Shown: positions 1-9,256 of the stretch, piece after piece | Layout: each line of letters begins with the position of its first letter | Numbering within the stretch: position 1 is the first letter of the stretch | Origin: Lelliottia wanjuensis | Lineage (GTDB): Bacteria; Pseudomonadota; Gammaproteobacteria; Enterobacterales; Enterobacteriaceae | NCBI RefSeq assembly: GCF_030238365.1 | Contig: NZ_JASSOT010000055.1 | Coordinates: 1-64,000, forward strand | Direction of reading: 5' to 3' | DNA: 64,000 nt | Notes under the pieces: generated by a model | Seen by the model: only the letters and a program-made list of their open reading frames with translations | Databases searched by the model: none | Told to the model about the DNA's origin: nothing | Made by a program: the position numbers and the translations under genes

Positions 1-528
1 ATCCCGGATCAGTCTTGCGACAGGGCAAACTTTCCACGAGTCATTACTTTCATGGGCAAACCGTATGGTGAAGTTGAACCGGGCAACGGCCATGGATTCT
101 TCTTCAGATCCGAAAGCATCCTGCAATGTTACCCATTCCTCGCGATAGCGAAGCGGTCGATCCGGGGAGACACCTTCCTGCTCAACGTTGATCACACCCG
201 GCTGCATGTGAGGGAGTGCGATAACTACAGTTACCGCATCAAGACCTGCCAACTGACTGGCATCTAACTCACGTGGTGCCGGAGGCAAATCACTCCTTTG
301 TGCATCAATCAGCGAACCATCTTCCAGCCAGAGGCGTAACTGCGTAATCTGGATCAGACCCGATGAAAGAAGACTGTCATTAAATTCAATCTTTTCCACA
401 CCCCAGGGGAATGCTGATGCCAGTGCTGTTGCACCGGCGCTGCGAAAAGATTCCCATTCTGCCTGCTGCTGGAACTGCTGAGGGGACAGCAAAGCCCCCT
501 CGTTCCACAGTGGACGATAAATTTTCAT
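1..528 (-). CDS. tssK: T6SS baseplate protein TssK (N-terminal part, cut by window edge)
   Basis: TssK links the T6SS baseplate to the membrane complex in the cytoplasm. Reading the minus strand from the ATG at 528-526 gives an uninterrupted frame of 176 codons that begins MKIYRPLWNEGALLSPQQFQ, the characteristic TssK start, and runs off the window at base 1. It starts 14 bp after the stop of tssC on the same strand, as expected in a tss operon. Only about the first 40% of a usual ~445-aa TssK is present here. Recognition rests on the N-terminal motif and the operon context. Confidence 0.9.
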   Translation of the reverse strand, partial: MKIYRPLWNEGALLSPQQFQQQAEWESFRSAGATALASAFPWGVEKIEFNDSLLSSGLIQITQLRLWLEDGSLIDAQRSDLPPAPRELDASQLAGLDAVTVVIALPHMQPGVINVEQEGVSPDRPLRYREEWVTLQDAFGSEEESMAVARFNFTIRFAHESNDSWKVCPVARLIRD

Positions 529-541
529 CCCTGCGACCGCC

Positions 542-2086
542 TTATGCTTTTGCTTTAGGCATCTGGGATACCAGAGACAGGTTGACGTCCATGCCTTCAA
601 CCTGGAAGTGAGGGACGGCAAAGAGTTTCACGCGGAAGAAACCCGGGTTATCCTCGATGTCTTCAACGATGACTTTGGCATCGCGAAGCGGGTGTGAAGC
701 CTGGAGGTCATCGCCCGGATCGGTCATTTCAGTTACCAGTCCTTTCACCCAGGTATTGAGCTCCAGCTCAAGCAGGCGACGGTCTTTGGTGGTACCGATA
801 TTTTCACGCTGGATGAGCTTCAGGTAGTGGGCGATACGTGATAACAGGAAAATGTATGGCAGACGGGCATTGATGCGGCTGTTAGCCGTCGCGTCCGCAG
901 TGTCGTACAATGCAGGCTTCTGGGTGGAGTTGGCACTGAAGAAACAGGAATAATCCCTGTTTTTATAATAGCTTAGCGGTATGAATCCCAGGTTCGAGAA
1001 TTCAAACTCACGGGTTTCAGGTATCATTACCTCTGACGGGATTTTTACCTGATTGCCGGTACCGAGATCGTACAGATGGATTGGCAGGTCCTGGACTGCA
1101 CCGCCAGCCTGAGGGCCACGAATTTGTACGCACCAGCCGTTATTGATAAAGCTCTTCACCATATTGGCGGCAAAGGCGAATGACGCATTGGTCCACAGAT
1201 ACTTCTCGTGGTCAGGGCCCTTCACTTCTTCGACGTAGTTGAAGCTGCGCACCGGTACGGTATCCGGACCATAAGGTAAGCGGCCCAGGACTCGTGGCAT
1301 CGTCAGACCGATGTAGCGGGAGTCCTCTGAGTCACGGAACGCTTTCCATTTAATATATTCAGCCCGGTCAAAATAGTTACCGATGTCTTTAATGGCGGCG
1401 ACCTCTTCCATGCTGGATTTATGGAAGAATTTCGGTCCTACTGAACCAATAAACGGCATATGCGCGGCAGCTGAGACTTTTGAAATATTACGCAGCAACG
1501 CAACGTCCTGTGGGGATGAATCAAACTCATACGACGAGATTATGGCAGCAATCGGCTCTCCGCCGGGTTGATCGTATTCCATCGAATAAGTATGATGATA
1601 AAGACCGCTCTGGATAATCTCCGGGGCATCCTCAAAATCCTGGCGCAAATCGTCTTTAGAGACATCAAGCACTTCGATTTTCACATTCTGGCGAAAATCT
1701 GTGCGATCAACGGTGTGCTTGAGTCCACGCCAGAGTGATTCTACGCGTTGAAATTCAGGATGGTGCATGACCTCGTCGAGCTGGCGGCTGATTTGATAAT
1801 CAAGCTCCGCGATATGCGTATCCAGCAATGATTTATCCAGCTTCTCAACTTTCTGGCCAGACTTCGTAATGACCTGCATGAAAACCTGAATCGCCGCAGT
1901 GACTCGTTCATCAGCAGAGGCTTCAGCCAGTGCGCTATTGTCCTGGAATTCAGAAATATCACTCAGCGTCTTCACCGGCGTTAAATTAATTTTCTCAAAT
2001 AGCGATGAATAAACGCTGTCGGAAGACTCATTTTTAAGTACAGTCGCATTCCCCTGCACTGATTGTGTTTCAGTATTTACAGACAT
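542..2086 (-). CDS. tssC: T6SS contractile sheath large subunit TssC (VipB)
   Basis: TssC pairs with TssB to form the contractile sheath around the Hcp tube. The 514-aa product has family-typical length and sequence, including the sheath-core stretch near GSVGPKFF and the C-terminal region with VEGMDVNLSLVSQMP. An in-frame ATG lies 6 bp further upstream at 2092, but the purine-rich GAGAG is only about 1-2 nt from it and about 7 nt from the ATG at 2086, so 2086 is preferred. It lies between tssB and tssK, all on the minus strand. A T6SS identity is very secure. Confidence 0.95.
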   Translation of the reverse strand: MSVNTETQSVQGNATVLKNESSDSVYSSLFEKINLTPVKTLSDISEFQDNSALAEASADERVTAAIQVFMQVITKSGQKVEKLDKSLLDTHIAELDYQISRQLDEVMHHPEFQRVESLWRGLKHTVDRTDFRQNVKIEVLDVSKDDLRQDFEDAPEIIQSGLYHHTYSMEYDQPGGEPIAAIISSYEFDSSPQDVALLRNISKVSAAAHMPFIGSVGPKFFHKSSMEEVAAIKDIGNYFDRAEYIKWKAFRDSEDSRYIGLTMPRVLGRLPYGPDTVPVRSFNYVEEVKGPDHEKYLWTNASFAFAANMVKSFINNGWCVQIRGPQAGGAVQDLPIHLYDLGTGNQVKIPSEVMIPETREFEFSNLGFIPLSYYKNRDYSCFFSANSTQKPALYDTADATANSRINARLPYIFLLSRIAHYLKLIQRENIGTTKDRRLLELELNTWVKGLVTEMTDPGDDLQASHPLRDAKVIVEDIEDNPGFFRVKLFAVPHFQVEGMDVNLSLVSQMPKAKA

Positions 2087-2128
2087 CAGCATTCTCTCTG
2101 TTAATCCATTAATGTAAGAACCCTGTGC

Positions 2129-2626
2129 TTACTCCGCAGGGGCAAGGGCGTTCAGTTCTGCTCTTAATTCTTCACTCAGGGCGGGGTCTTTCAGAATGGA
2201 CTCAAGCGATTTGCGGAATTCTGTGTTATCCAGCAGATTGGATTTTAAATCACGAAGCAGATTTCTCATGGCCATCAGGGCGCGTAATTGTGGGATCTGT
2301 TTCGCTACCGCTTCAGGTTCAAAGTCTTTCATCCCTGAGAAGCTGAGGTGAATATTTTCTTCTGAACCGTCACTTGTTAGAGTGTTGCGAACTGCGTAGC
2401 TCACTTCAGGGTTTAACTCTGAAAGCACGTTGTCGAAGTTCAGTTTATTTACATTGACACGTTCACGCTCTGAAAGCGGGCGGGATTCTTTGCCATTAGA
2501 AAAAGATCCTAACGCCAAAAGCTTCAAAGGCAATTCTACTTTCTTCTGAGCTGACCCGGTGTGTAGGTCCAGGCGGATGTTAACGCGAGCCTTCGGTATC
2601 TCGCTTTGGAAGGTCGATTCAGCCAT
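2129..2626 (-). CDS. tssB: T6SS contractile sheath small subunit TssB (VipA)
   Basis: TssB is the small sheath subunit. The 165-aa protein shows the usual N-terminal strand (ARVNIRLDL), the LPLKLLALGSF segment and the ...ERERVNVNKLNFD motif, matching TssB in length and order. An AAGGGA ribosome site lies about 5 nt before the ATG at 2626. It is the first gene of the minus-strand tss operon; nothing on this strand lies directly upstream except an AT-rich spacer, so the operon promoter should be in 2627-3268. Confidence 0.95.
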   Translation of the reverse strand: MAESTFQSEIPKARVNIRLDLHTGSAQKKVELPLKLLALGSFSNGKESRPLSERERVNVNKLNFDNVLSELNPEVSYAVRNTLTSDGSEENIHLSFSGMKDFEPEAVAKQIPQLRALMAMRNLLRDLKSNLLDNTEFRKSLESILKDPALSEELRAELNALAPAE

Positions 2627-3268
2627 TTCATTCCCTTAATGCTTAACAGTAGTGACAGATCCCATGGAGTTTCTTTACAAAAGTATGATAGAGCAAAACT
2701 CTCACAGAGATCAAATTGACAGATCAAAATCTTCCATTGGAAAATTCCTAAGAATTTTCCTCTAAATGTTAACGGAAGAGACTGCCGTAGATTGCGCATT
2801 TAAACCCCAACCGACCTGATTTCTACAGTTCTGCCAGAGGTTTTAACTGCCAGTAAACAAACGGGTAGTTAAATGTTACTTAAATGAAAATAAATTGATC
2901 TAAGTCATGGATAGATTTGCGAATAGATACGACGGGGTTCGTAGGGGAATTGAATTTTTTTGCGTTTACATTTTTAATAAAAAATACCGATGAAAATTCC
3001 TAAAAAATTGTTGCTAATTAACGATTTTATGTGCAACAAAATGATTCAATACATTCATTTGGTGAATGTTATTGATTCTTTTCAATCGCAGATATGGAAT
3101 TGATAGGCAGGATTTCACACTATAAGTCGATAGGGCTAATCTGGAGCTTGTTGCGAATGTTCAGTTGATTAATTCTTTAAAGCTTGAGGACTTTTTTATC
3201 GCACACCTGCTGATAACAGCTGCTCTAAAGCTGAAGCAACCATAGTAATTATGGATTGAGCAGAAATC
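2627..3268. other. AT-rich intergenic region upstream of tssB
   Basis: About 640 bp with no convincing gene. The sequence is strongly AT-rich (long A/T runs near 2940-3070), which is typical of H-NS-silenced T6SS promoters. It should hold the tssB promoter on the minus strand. I looked for a sigma-54 -24/-12 pattern and did not see a clear one. Confidence 0.5.
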
Positions 3269-3496
3269 CTATGAAATATCCACTTCGGTCCAAACGACTT
3301 GTTTACCCAGAAATCTTGTCAGAGCACCCTTTGCAAATTTTACCTCAGAGTAAAAACGTGGGAAAAATCCATCAAAAGTTTGTGTACCGTTACGCCGATA
3401 AGCAGGTTCAACCGTAAGGCAATACTCAGTGCCATCATGCGAAATGAAGAAGGTATAGCCGTCCTCAGTGGTTGATTTAAGCTGCTTAACACTCAT
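3269..3496 (-). CDS. small hypothetical protein (75 aa)
   Basis: I do not recognise this protein. The start at 3496 is supported by AAGGA 6 nt upstream of the ATG; a longer frame from 3532 lacks such a site. The product is soluble, without signal peptide or membrane segment, and has a mixed beta-rich look (DGYTFFISHDGTEYCLTVEP, a central FPRFYSEVKFAKGALTRF). It stands alone between the T6SS and the HAD gene, divergent from the latter. Confidence 0.55.
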   Translation of the reverse strand: MSVKQLKSTTEDGYTFFISHDGTEYCLTVEPAYRRNGTQTFDGFFPRFYSEVKFAKGALTRFLGKQVVWTEVDIS

Positions 3497-3670
3497 GTTA
3501 GATCCTTGAAGGTCTGAGATCTCATCTAGCACTCAATAGTACAGCTTCTGTAAATACCCGGCCAATAGATGTGGTGCCTGTTAGCAGTGTATCCGATGCT
3601 GACAGGCTTTGAGTAGTCCTCTCAAGATGGTAAAATAGAGTAAATCTTTCTAATTCAAAAAGAGCAACTT

Positions 3671-4345
3671 GTGGATAATTCATCTCGTGCAGAACTTAAG
3701 GTTCTTTCCGTTTTTGACTTCGACGGAACTCTTACCCGACATGATAGCTTTATCCCCTTCCTGCGTTTTGCCTTCGGTAACAGTACCTTCACTCGCCGAG
3801 TGATCAAACTCGCTATACCTACTCTGCGGTGTTTAAGCCGCAAACTAACTCGTGATGAACTCAAAGAAATTTTGATATCAACATTCCTCACAGGTATTGA
3901 GGAAAAGTGGGTCCAGGAGAAAGCTGAAGCCTATTGCAATCTTTACTGGGGTCGTCTTATGAGAGCATCAGGCCTACTGGCTGTGGCGTCTGAAGTTTCT
4001 AACAATGTTGAGGTGACACTTTGTTCGGCTTCACCGAGGCTTATACTTGTACCGTTTGCTGAGCGGCTAGGAGTTAAGCTCATCGGTACAGAGCTGGAAA
4101 GTGTTGATGGTATTCTGACCGGGCGCATTACAGGGCACAATTGCCGCTGCATACAGAAAATTAATCGGCTGGAATCCATTTACGGACCATTAGATCAGTA
4201 TCATCTTCGAGCCTGGGGGGACACTCCTGGAGATTATGAATTGCTGGCAGCCGCTAAGGATGCCCACTGGAGGCACTTCCATCCTCGTTGGGACAGAAAG
4301 AAATCTTCTATACACTGCTTAAAAGAGAAATCATTCAGGGTCTGA
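3671..4345 (+). CDS. HAD-IB family phosphatase (SerB-like)
   Basis: A predicted cytoplasmic phosphomonoesterase of the HAD superfamily, subclass IB. Motif I is DFDGT at residues 16-20 (D16 nucleophile, D18 acid/base), motif II is the serine in CSASPR, and motif IV is GDTPGD near residue 180. The 224-aa length fits HAD-IB enzymes. The start is GTG at 3671 with AAAAAGAG about 6 nt upstream; no upstream ATG is as well placed. The gene is followed by a good intrinsic terminator and so is monocistronic. The substrate is unknown. Confidence 0.8.
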   Translation: MDNSSRAELKVLSVFDFDGTLTRHDSFIPFLRFAFGNSTFTRRVIKLAIPTLRCLSRKLTRDELKEILISTFLTGIEEKWVQEKAEAYCNLYWGRLMRASGLLAVASEVSNNVEVTLCSASPRLILVPFAERLGVKLIGTELESVDGILTGRITGHNCRCIQKINRLESIYGPLDQYHLRAWGDTPGDYELLAAAKDAHWRHFHPRWDRKKSSIHCLKEKSFRV

Positions 4346-4412
4346 AATTGCGCCGCAGAATGTTTTAAAGAATACGCTGGGAGCTAACTTTTCAAGGATT
4401 AGTGGGTCGTTG

Positions 4413-4441
4413 AAGACCCAGCAGTCTTGCCTGGGTCTTTT
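4413..4441 (+). terminator. intrinsic terminator after the HAD gene
   Basis: A perfect 9-bp stem AAGACCCAG / CTGGGTCTT with a 9-nt loop, followed by a short T run (TCTTTT) on the plus strand. It lies 68 bp after the HAD phosphatase stop and faces the convergent terF. Confidence 0.75.
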
Positions 4442-4478
4442 GCCGGTGCCCTTTACTTAAGGTAATTCTGAAGGCGAG

Positions 4479-5720
4479 TTAAAGGATATTTAATTTTTTT
4501 GTTTCATCTATCCACGCTCTGAATTCTTCCAGTAAGTTATCGTATAATTTTTCATCGCTGATGGAACCGAAATCATCCATTGCAAAGAAATGGGTGTTAT
4601 CAACACGGCGGTCTGTAAAATCATCCAGATTTTTCAGGATCCCGTAGCTTGAACCACCCAGGCCGACGAACTTCCAGAATATGGGGTAGTTAGCTGAGCG
4701 CCGGATAGCATTCTTAATTGCCCCGGTTTTGCTTATCCCACCATCGGTAATAAACACTACGTATACCGGGATTTTGGAGTCCTTGAAGTAATCGACAATT
4801 TCTTCCATTACCGGCGGTTCATTGTTAGTCCCGCCAAGCCCCGGCAGATTTTCCCAGGCTGAACGCTTTCCGGATCCACGAATGGTCTGAATATACTCGT
4901 CAAGGTTATCCAGAGTAACGTTTGGATACTTCTTATGCTTCTCTCCAAACCCCCATACATCCATTTCACCATCGTCATCAAATTGGGCGGCAAGAACGGC
5001 GATACGGTCCAGCACGGACTGAACGTTGCCCTTGTTGAACTGACCACTCATTGAACCGGATGCATCAAGGACAAACGCAACTGCGGCCTCTAGTGTATCC
5101 AGTTTATTTTTAGTGAGGCTGACAGAGGCCTTTTTAGCGAGACTGACAAGCCGTGGTGATTTGGTTTCGAGTTTCTTTTCCAGGCTGATACGAGCAGGTT
5201 GTACTTGCTGCGGGGCTGACTGCGCGACATCAACACCATAGCTAATGGCCAGAGGCTCAAGCCCACCATTGAAACCCTGTCCGAGCGCACGAAGTTTCCA
5301 GGCGCCATTGTGCCGATATACTTCGCCCAGGATGATTGCTTTCTCACTACGGTTCTGAGTCTCAACCTGAAACTCAGCGATGCCTGGTGCCTGAATGCTC
5401 AATAAACTGAGCCCACTAATTGTCTCTTCACCATCAATGACAACAGTGATCGCAATTTTACTGACGTTAGCTGGAACACGATCCAGTGCTATGTCAATAC
5501 TGGACTGGTGGGAACCGGTAACGAGCTTTACTGCACCCTCAGGAGAAGACAGATTATTATAAAAGATAAAGTCGGCATCGCCCATGACCTTTCCTTGAGC
5601 ATTAAGCAGGAACAAACAGGTATCGGGTTCCCCCTTAAAACCGGGACATACCGGATATCTCAGATTGAGCGTGATAGATAATGTAGATAGAAGAGTATTT
5701 TGACCTGACTGTAATTGCAT
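4479..5720 (-). CDS. terF: tellurium resistance protein TerF (TerD domain + vWA domain)
   Basis: TerF fuses a TerD-like domain to a von Willebrand factor A domain. Residues about 1-165 are TerD-like (DADFIFYNN near 48-56, [23 protein letters not shown] near 132-154). Residues about 213-405 are the vWA domain with a MIDAS motif DASGSMS at 219-225 and a later FITDGG. The 413-aa length equals that of R478-type TerF. AGGA lies about 8 nt before the ATG. It is the distal gene of the ter operon, but here it is separated from terE by an unknown membrane-protein gene and a terminator. Confidence 0.92.
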   Translation of the reverse strand: MQLQSGQNTLLSTLSITLNLRYPVCPGFKGEPDTCLFLLNAQGKVMGDADFIFYNNLSSPEGAVKLVTGSHQSSIDIALDRVPANVSKIAITVVIDGEETISGLSLLSIQAPGIAEFQVETQNRSEKAIILGEVYRHNGAWKLRALGQGFNGGLEPLAISYGVDVAQSAPQQVQPARISLEKKLETKSPRLVSLAKKASVSLTKNKLDTLEAAVAFVLDASGSMSGQFNKGNVQSVLDRIAVLAAQFDDDGEMDVWGFGEKHKKYPNVTLDNLDEYIQTIRGSGKRSAWENLPGLGGTNNEPPVMEEIVDYFKDSKIPVYVVFITDGGISKTGAIKNAIRRSANYPIFWKFVGLGGSSYGILKNLDDFTDRRVDNTHFFAMDDFGSISDEKLYDNLLEEFRAWIDETKKLNIL

Positions 5721-5735
5721 GACTTTATTCCTTGT

Positions 5736-6386
5736 TTAGTAACCATAGTCTCTGGCACCCTTTACGCGGGTTCTGACCTGAAGCGCTGAAATGCACTCAT
5801 CACGCTTTTGTTTGTTCGAAAAGTTGATGCGTCGGGATCCGAAATCACCATGGATATAGAAGTTAACACCTTTCTCGCGTGTGATATTCGATATTTTTCG
5901 AATATCAATACTGTCCTGCTCGCCCATCCTACTCAGAAACTTTAGGCGAAGCCAGTCACCTAATCCCATATTACCTAGATCAGCAGGCAGAATCATGGTC
6001 CTGTCATTGTCGTTAAAAATTATGCCGAAATATTCGATGGCGATGCGCTCCGCCATTTTTTTCATCGGCCAGACCATTACTGCCGGATAGAGAACTAACA
6101 TAATTCTTATAATGTACTGCGATGTTTCCGGCGATACAAATTTTGTAGGAAGAGTACTGAGTTGCAGAGCGAGCACAGCCGAAACCACTATTATAGCGAT
6201 GGAGGCACCTAATGTTTTAAACAAGACGCCAATATCATATACACGCTGAACATTAGGGATTGCTGAATATTTTCTTTTTAATTTTCGATAGAAAAAAATA
6301 CCGAATATCAGAAATGGTAGGAACACAAATAATGCAACTACAATAAGTAGTATTGACGCTGAGCCATCATCTTTTTTCTTTGCCAT
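5736..6386 (-). CDS. unknown membrane protein between terE and terF (216 aa)
   Basis: Not recognised. Three hydrophobic segments are visible (about residues 10-32, 55-75 and 90-105), followed by a soluble ~110-residue C-terminal domain with alternating strands (RTMILPADLG..., VNFYIHGDFGSRRINF) that could be a PH-like membrane-associated fold; this is inference. The gene ends 15 bp before terF and begins 15 bp after a strong terminator that follows terE, so expression may need read-through or its own promoter. Its position suggests a membrane partner for TerF or TerC. Confidence 0.7.
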   Translation of the reverse strand: MAKKKDDGSASILLIVVALFVFLPFLIFGIFFYRKLKRKYSAIPNVQRVYDIGVLFKTLGASIAIIVVSAVLALQLSTLPTKFVSPETSQYIIRIMLVLYPAVMVWPMKKMAERIAIEYFGIIFNDNDRTMILPADLGNMGLGDWLRLKFLSRMGEQDSIDIRKISNITREKGVNFYIHGDFGSRRINFSNKQKRDECISALQVRTRVKGARDYGY

Positions 6387-6400
6387 GTGCTAACACCCAT

Positions 6401-6428
6401 AAAAAACCCCGGCAAATGCACCGGGGTT
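6401..6428 (-). terminator. intrinsic terminator after terE
   Basis: On the minus strand an 8-bp stem AACCCCGG / CCGGGGTT with an 8-nt loop runs directly into six T residues. It lies 17 bp past the terE stop and just upstream of the next same-strand gene, so it probably partly uncouples terF from terZABCDE. Confidence 0.85.
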
Positions 6429-6444
6429 GATTTTATTATAATTA

Positions 6445-7020
6445 TTAAATATTCACGCCGTGCTGGGTTGCCAGTGCAGATAACCCCCCTGCGAACCCCT
6501 GGCCTACAGCTTTAAATTTCCACTCTGCACCATGGCGATACAGTTCACCGAAGACCATAGCGGTTTCGGTTGACGCGTCTTCAGAAAGATCGAAACGGGC
6601 AATTTCTGCGCCGTTGTCGTTGTTGTAAACGCGCATGAAGCTGTTGCTCACCATGCCGAAGTTTTGTTTACGGGCTTCTGCATCATAGATGGTAACAGCA
6701 AACACCAGTTTTTTGATGTCTGCTGAGACTTTGGTCAGATCAATTTTCACCTGCTCATCGTCGCCATCACCTTCCCCAGTGCGGTTGTCCCCCTGATGCT
6801 CAACCGCGCCATCAGGGCTGGTTTTGTTATTGAAGAAAATGAAATGGGCATCTGACAGCACTTTACCGTCTTCACCAACGGCGAAAACGGAAGCGTCCAG
6901 GTCAAAACCCTGGCCGTCAGTTACACGGGCGTCCCAGCCCAGGCCAACCATCGCTACGTTCATGGTTGGTGCTTCTTTGGTCAGAGATACGTTGCCGCCT
7001 TTTACGAGAGAAACTGCCAT
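6445..7020 (-). CDS. terE: tellurium resistance protein TerE
   Basis: A TerD-family Ca2+-binding protein of 191 aa, the usual TerE length. The start is the ATG at 7020, preceded by AGGAG 5-6 nt upstream, giving the family start [16 protein letters not shown]; an ATG 42 bp further upstream is not needed. Conserved acidic Ca-binding segments are present ([24 protein letters not shown]), with the C-terminal [19 protein letters not shown]. It lies 69 bp after terD and is followed by a terminator. Confidence 0.95.
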   Translation of the reverse strand: MAVSLVKGGNVSLTKEAPTMNVAMVGLGWDARVTDGQGFDLDASVFAVGEDGKVLSDAHFIFFNNKTSPDGAVEHQGDNRTGEGDGDDEQVKIDLTKVSADIKKLVFAVTIYDAEARKQNFGMVSNSFMRVYNNDNGAEIARFDLSEDASTETAMVFGELYRHGAEWKFKAVGQGFAGGLSALATQHGVNI

Positions 7021-7089
7021 TTTTTGCTCCTGCAAACAGTTGAAATAGGGCTGAATCAACAACCCGGGGTATGAAAAGTTACTTTTCGA

Positions 7090-7668
7090 TCAGGACGCGT
7101 TAATGCCGTACTGAGCACATACAGATGCCAGACCACCGGCATAACCCTGTCCCACTGCGCGGAATTTCCACTCACCATTGTGGCGATACAGCTCACCAAA
7201 CAGCATTGCAGTTTCAGTGGAAGCATCTTCGGTCAGATCGTAGCGAGCAACTTCTGTCTGGTTATCATCATTAACCAGGCGAATAAATGCACCAGATACC
7301 TGGCCAAAGCTCTGGCGACGAGCCTGAGCATCATGGATAGTCACAACGAAGATAATCTTGTCAACGTCAGACGGGACGGCGTCCAGCTTAATTTTAAGTG
7401 ATTCATCATCGCCATCGCCTTCACCTGTGCGGTTATCGCCAGTATGGGTTACGGAACCGTCAGAAGACGTCAGGTTGTTGTAGAAGATGAAATCAGCGTC
7501 ACCGCGCACTTTGCCGCTTGCGGCCAGAAGGAATGCTGAAGCATCCAGGTCAAAGTCCTGACCGTCAGTTGAACGTGCATCCCAGCCAAGGCCCACCAGG
7601 ACGTTTTTCATTGATGGAGCAGCTTTACTCAGGGATACATTCCCACCTTTGGAAAGAGAAACACTCAT
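7090..7668 (-). CDS. terD: tellurium resistance protein TerD
   Basis: A 192-aa TerD-family protein with the canonical start [15 protein letters not shown] and Ca-binding motifs [17 protein letters not shown] and [14 protein letters not shown] very strong ribosome site (GAGGAGG) lies 7 nt before the ATG. It sits between terC and terE in the classical order. TerD proteins are linked to tellurite, phage and colicin resistance and to calcium-dependent membrane-associated complexes. Confidence 0.96.
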   Translation of the reverse strand: MSVSLSKGGNVSLSKAAPSMKNVLVGLGWDARSTDGQDFDLDASAFLLAASGKVRGDADFIFYNNLTSSDGSVTHTGDNRTGEGDGDDESLKIKLDAVPSDVDKIIFVVTIHDAQARRQSFGQVSGAFIRLVNDDNQTEVARYDLTEDASTETAMLFGELYRHNGEWKFRAVGQGYAGGLASVCAQYGINAS

Positions 7669-7715
7669 AAATAACCTCCTCGATTAGTAATTGTTCAGGT
7701 TAATACTTAAGGGGA

Positions 7716-8756
7716 TCAGCTCCCCTTTTCCTCAGATTCTGGTTTTCCCGGGAACATAACGCTTGCAAGGATACCCAGCGCCAGTACACCCAGTACAACA
7801 TACAAGCTGGTTGTTGCCGCGATACTGTAACCATGATGCCAGATGTGATCGGTTGCATTCAGGCCCAGTTTTGCAGCAATGAAGAACAGCAGAACGATGA
7901 CTGCCTTCTCCAGATGAACCAGGTACTGTTTCAGTGCCTCAAGGACAAAGTACAGCGTTCGAAGGCCCAGGATAGCAAACATCATGGCACTATAGACGAT
8001 CAACGGTTCACGGCTGACGGCAATGATTGCCGGTACTGAGTCAAACGCAAACATCACATCCGAAAGTTCAACCACAGCCACACACAGGAACAGCGGAGTG
8101 GCATACAGCGCCGCCTTTTTACCGCGCCCAATGGTTACGTCACTGTTTTCTGGCTTAGCCAGTTCAGCATCAACTTCCTTCTGATTCAGCAGGAATGAAT
8201 GACCTCTGAGCTTCGGCCAGATGGGGAAGAAACGTTTAACCATGCGGTAAGCAAGATGCTGAGAATAATCTTCAATTTCATCATCGTCATCTCCGCTTTT
8301 AAGCATCATGACTGCCGTCCAGGCAACGATGACAGCGAAGACAACTTCAACGTACGGACCCAGGCTCAGAAGACTCGTACCGATGGCGACAAAGATCCCC
8401 CTGAAGACAATGGCACCAATAATCCCCCAGTACAGAACGCGATGGCGATAGCGATCGGGTACGGCAAACCAGGAGAAGATGGCCATCATGACAAACAGGT
8501 TGTCGACCGACAGCACTTTCTCAAGTGCATAACCTGTGACAAACAGGCTGGCAACTTCTGCACCGTGGTGGATGTAGAGGAAACCGGCAAATGCCATCGC
8601 AACCACAACCCAGAATACAGACCAGAGCGCCGCACTCTTCAGGGAGATTGGCTTGTCGTCACGGTGCATAAACAGGTCAATAAAGATGGCACCGACTGAA
8701 AGCGCAATGAAAACAATGACTGTTTCAGTCGGGAAGCCGATGTGTGTTGAAACCAT
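7716..8756 (-). CDS. terC: integral membrane protein TerC
   Basis: A multi-pass inner-membrane protein of 346 aa, the core membrane component of the Ter system. The family signatures LEKVLSVDNLFV and ELSDVMFAFDSVPAI, with intramembrane acidic residues, are both present, and there are about nine hydrophobic helices. AAGGG precedes the ATG by about 7 nt. It lies between terB (22 bp upstream) and terD (47 bp downstream). TerC is proposed to nucleate a TerB/TerD membrane complex. Confidence 0.96.
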   Translation of the reverse strand: MVSTHIGFPTETVIVFIALSVGAIFIDLFMHRDDKPISLKSAALWSVFWVVVAMAFAGFLYIHHGAEVASLFVTGYALEKVLSVDNLFVMMAIFSWFAVPDRYRHRVLYWGIIGAIVFRGIFVAIGTSLLSLGPYVEVVFAVIVAWTAVMMLKSGDDDDEIEDYSQHLAYRMVKRFFPIWPKLRGHSFLLNQKEVDAELAKPENSDVTIGRGKKAALYATPLFLCVAVVELSDVMFAFDSVPAIIAVSREPLIVYSAMMFAILGLRTLYFVLEALKQYLVHLEKAVIVLLFFIAAKLGLNATDHIWHHGYSIAATTSLYVVLGVLALGILASVMFPGKPESEEKGS

Positions 8757-8778
8757 ATTTTACCCTTAGGGATGTGGA

Positions 8779-9234
8779 TCAGAGGCCAAACTCAGCCGGG
8801 TCGAAGCCCAACGCGATAGCGATCTCGCGGGAGGCAAGTTTCTCATCCTGATCGAAGTTACCGTCACTCTTCGCAACAGCAATACCAACACGTAAGGCCA
8901 GCTGAGCAGCTTCAGGCTGGTCTTTCAGCGCCAGAATGTATTTCATGGTTTCACCCTTACCAATTTCCATATCGAAATCGAAGCTTGAAACCAGTTTATT
9001 GAAGAACTCAATAACCTCATTGGTATCGAATACCTTCAGCTCTTCTGAAGAGCGCAGAAAACCCATCATCTTCTGTTTTTCTTCTGAACTCACGCCATCA
9101 CTGGATACGGCAATTCGCGCGCAAACAGCAACGGTGCCCTGCATAAATTTTTTATTTTTGAAACGGCCAACCTGGCGGGTCAGTTCATCCCGGCCAGAGT
9201 TAATGGCACCTTTTACTTTGTCGAATAAGCTCAT
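8779..9234 (-). CDS. terB: tellurite resistance protein TerB
   Basis: A 151-aa helical cytoplasmic protein; TerB is a metal-binding partner of TerC. Two acidic repeats typical of the TerB fold are visible (SSDGVSSEE and KSDGNFDQDE). The start is the ATG at 9234 giving MSLFDKVKGAIN; the frame stays open further upstream into terA sequence but without supporting signals. It lies 22 bp after terA and 22 bp before terC. Confidence 0.95.
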   Translation of the reverse strand: MSLFDKVKGAINSGRDELTRQVGRFKNKKFMQGTVAVCARIAVSSDGVSSEEKQKMMGFLRSSEELKVFDTNEVIEFFNKLVSSFDFDMEIGKGETMKYILALKDQPEAAQLALRVGIAVAKSDGNFDQDEKLASREIAIALGFDPAEFGL

Positions 9235-9256
9235 ACCTGTTTCCTTTTTAACTGTG

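Noticed and set aside
8199..8699. Plus-strand frame of 166 codons opposite terC
   Set aside because: It mirrors the membrane-protein gene terC, is very His/Asp-rich and has no ribosome site.
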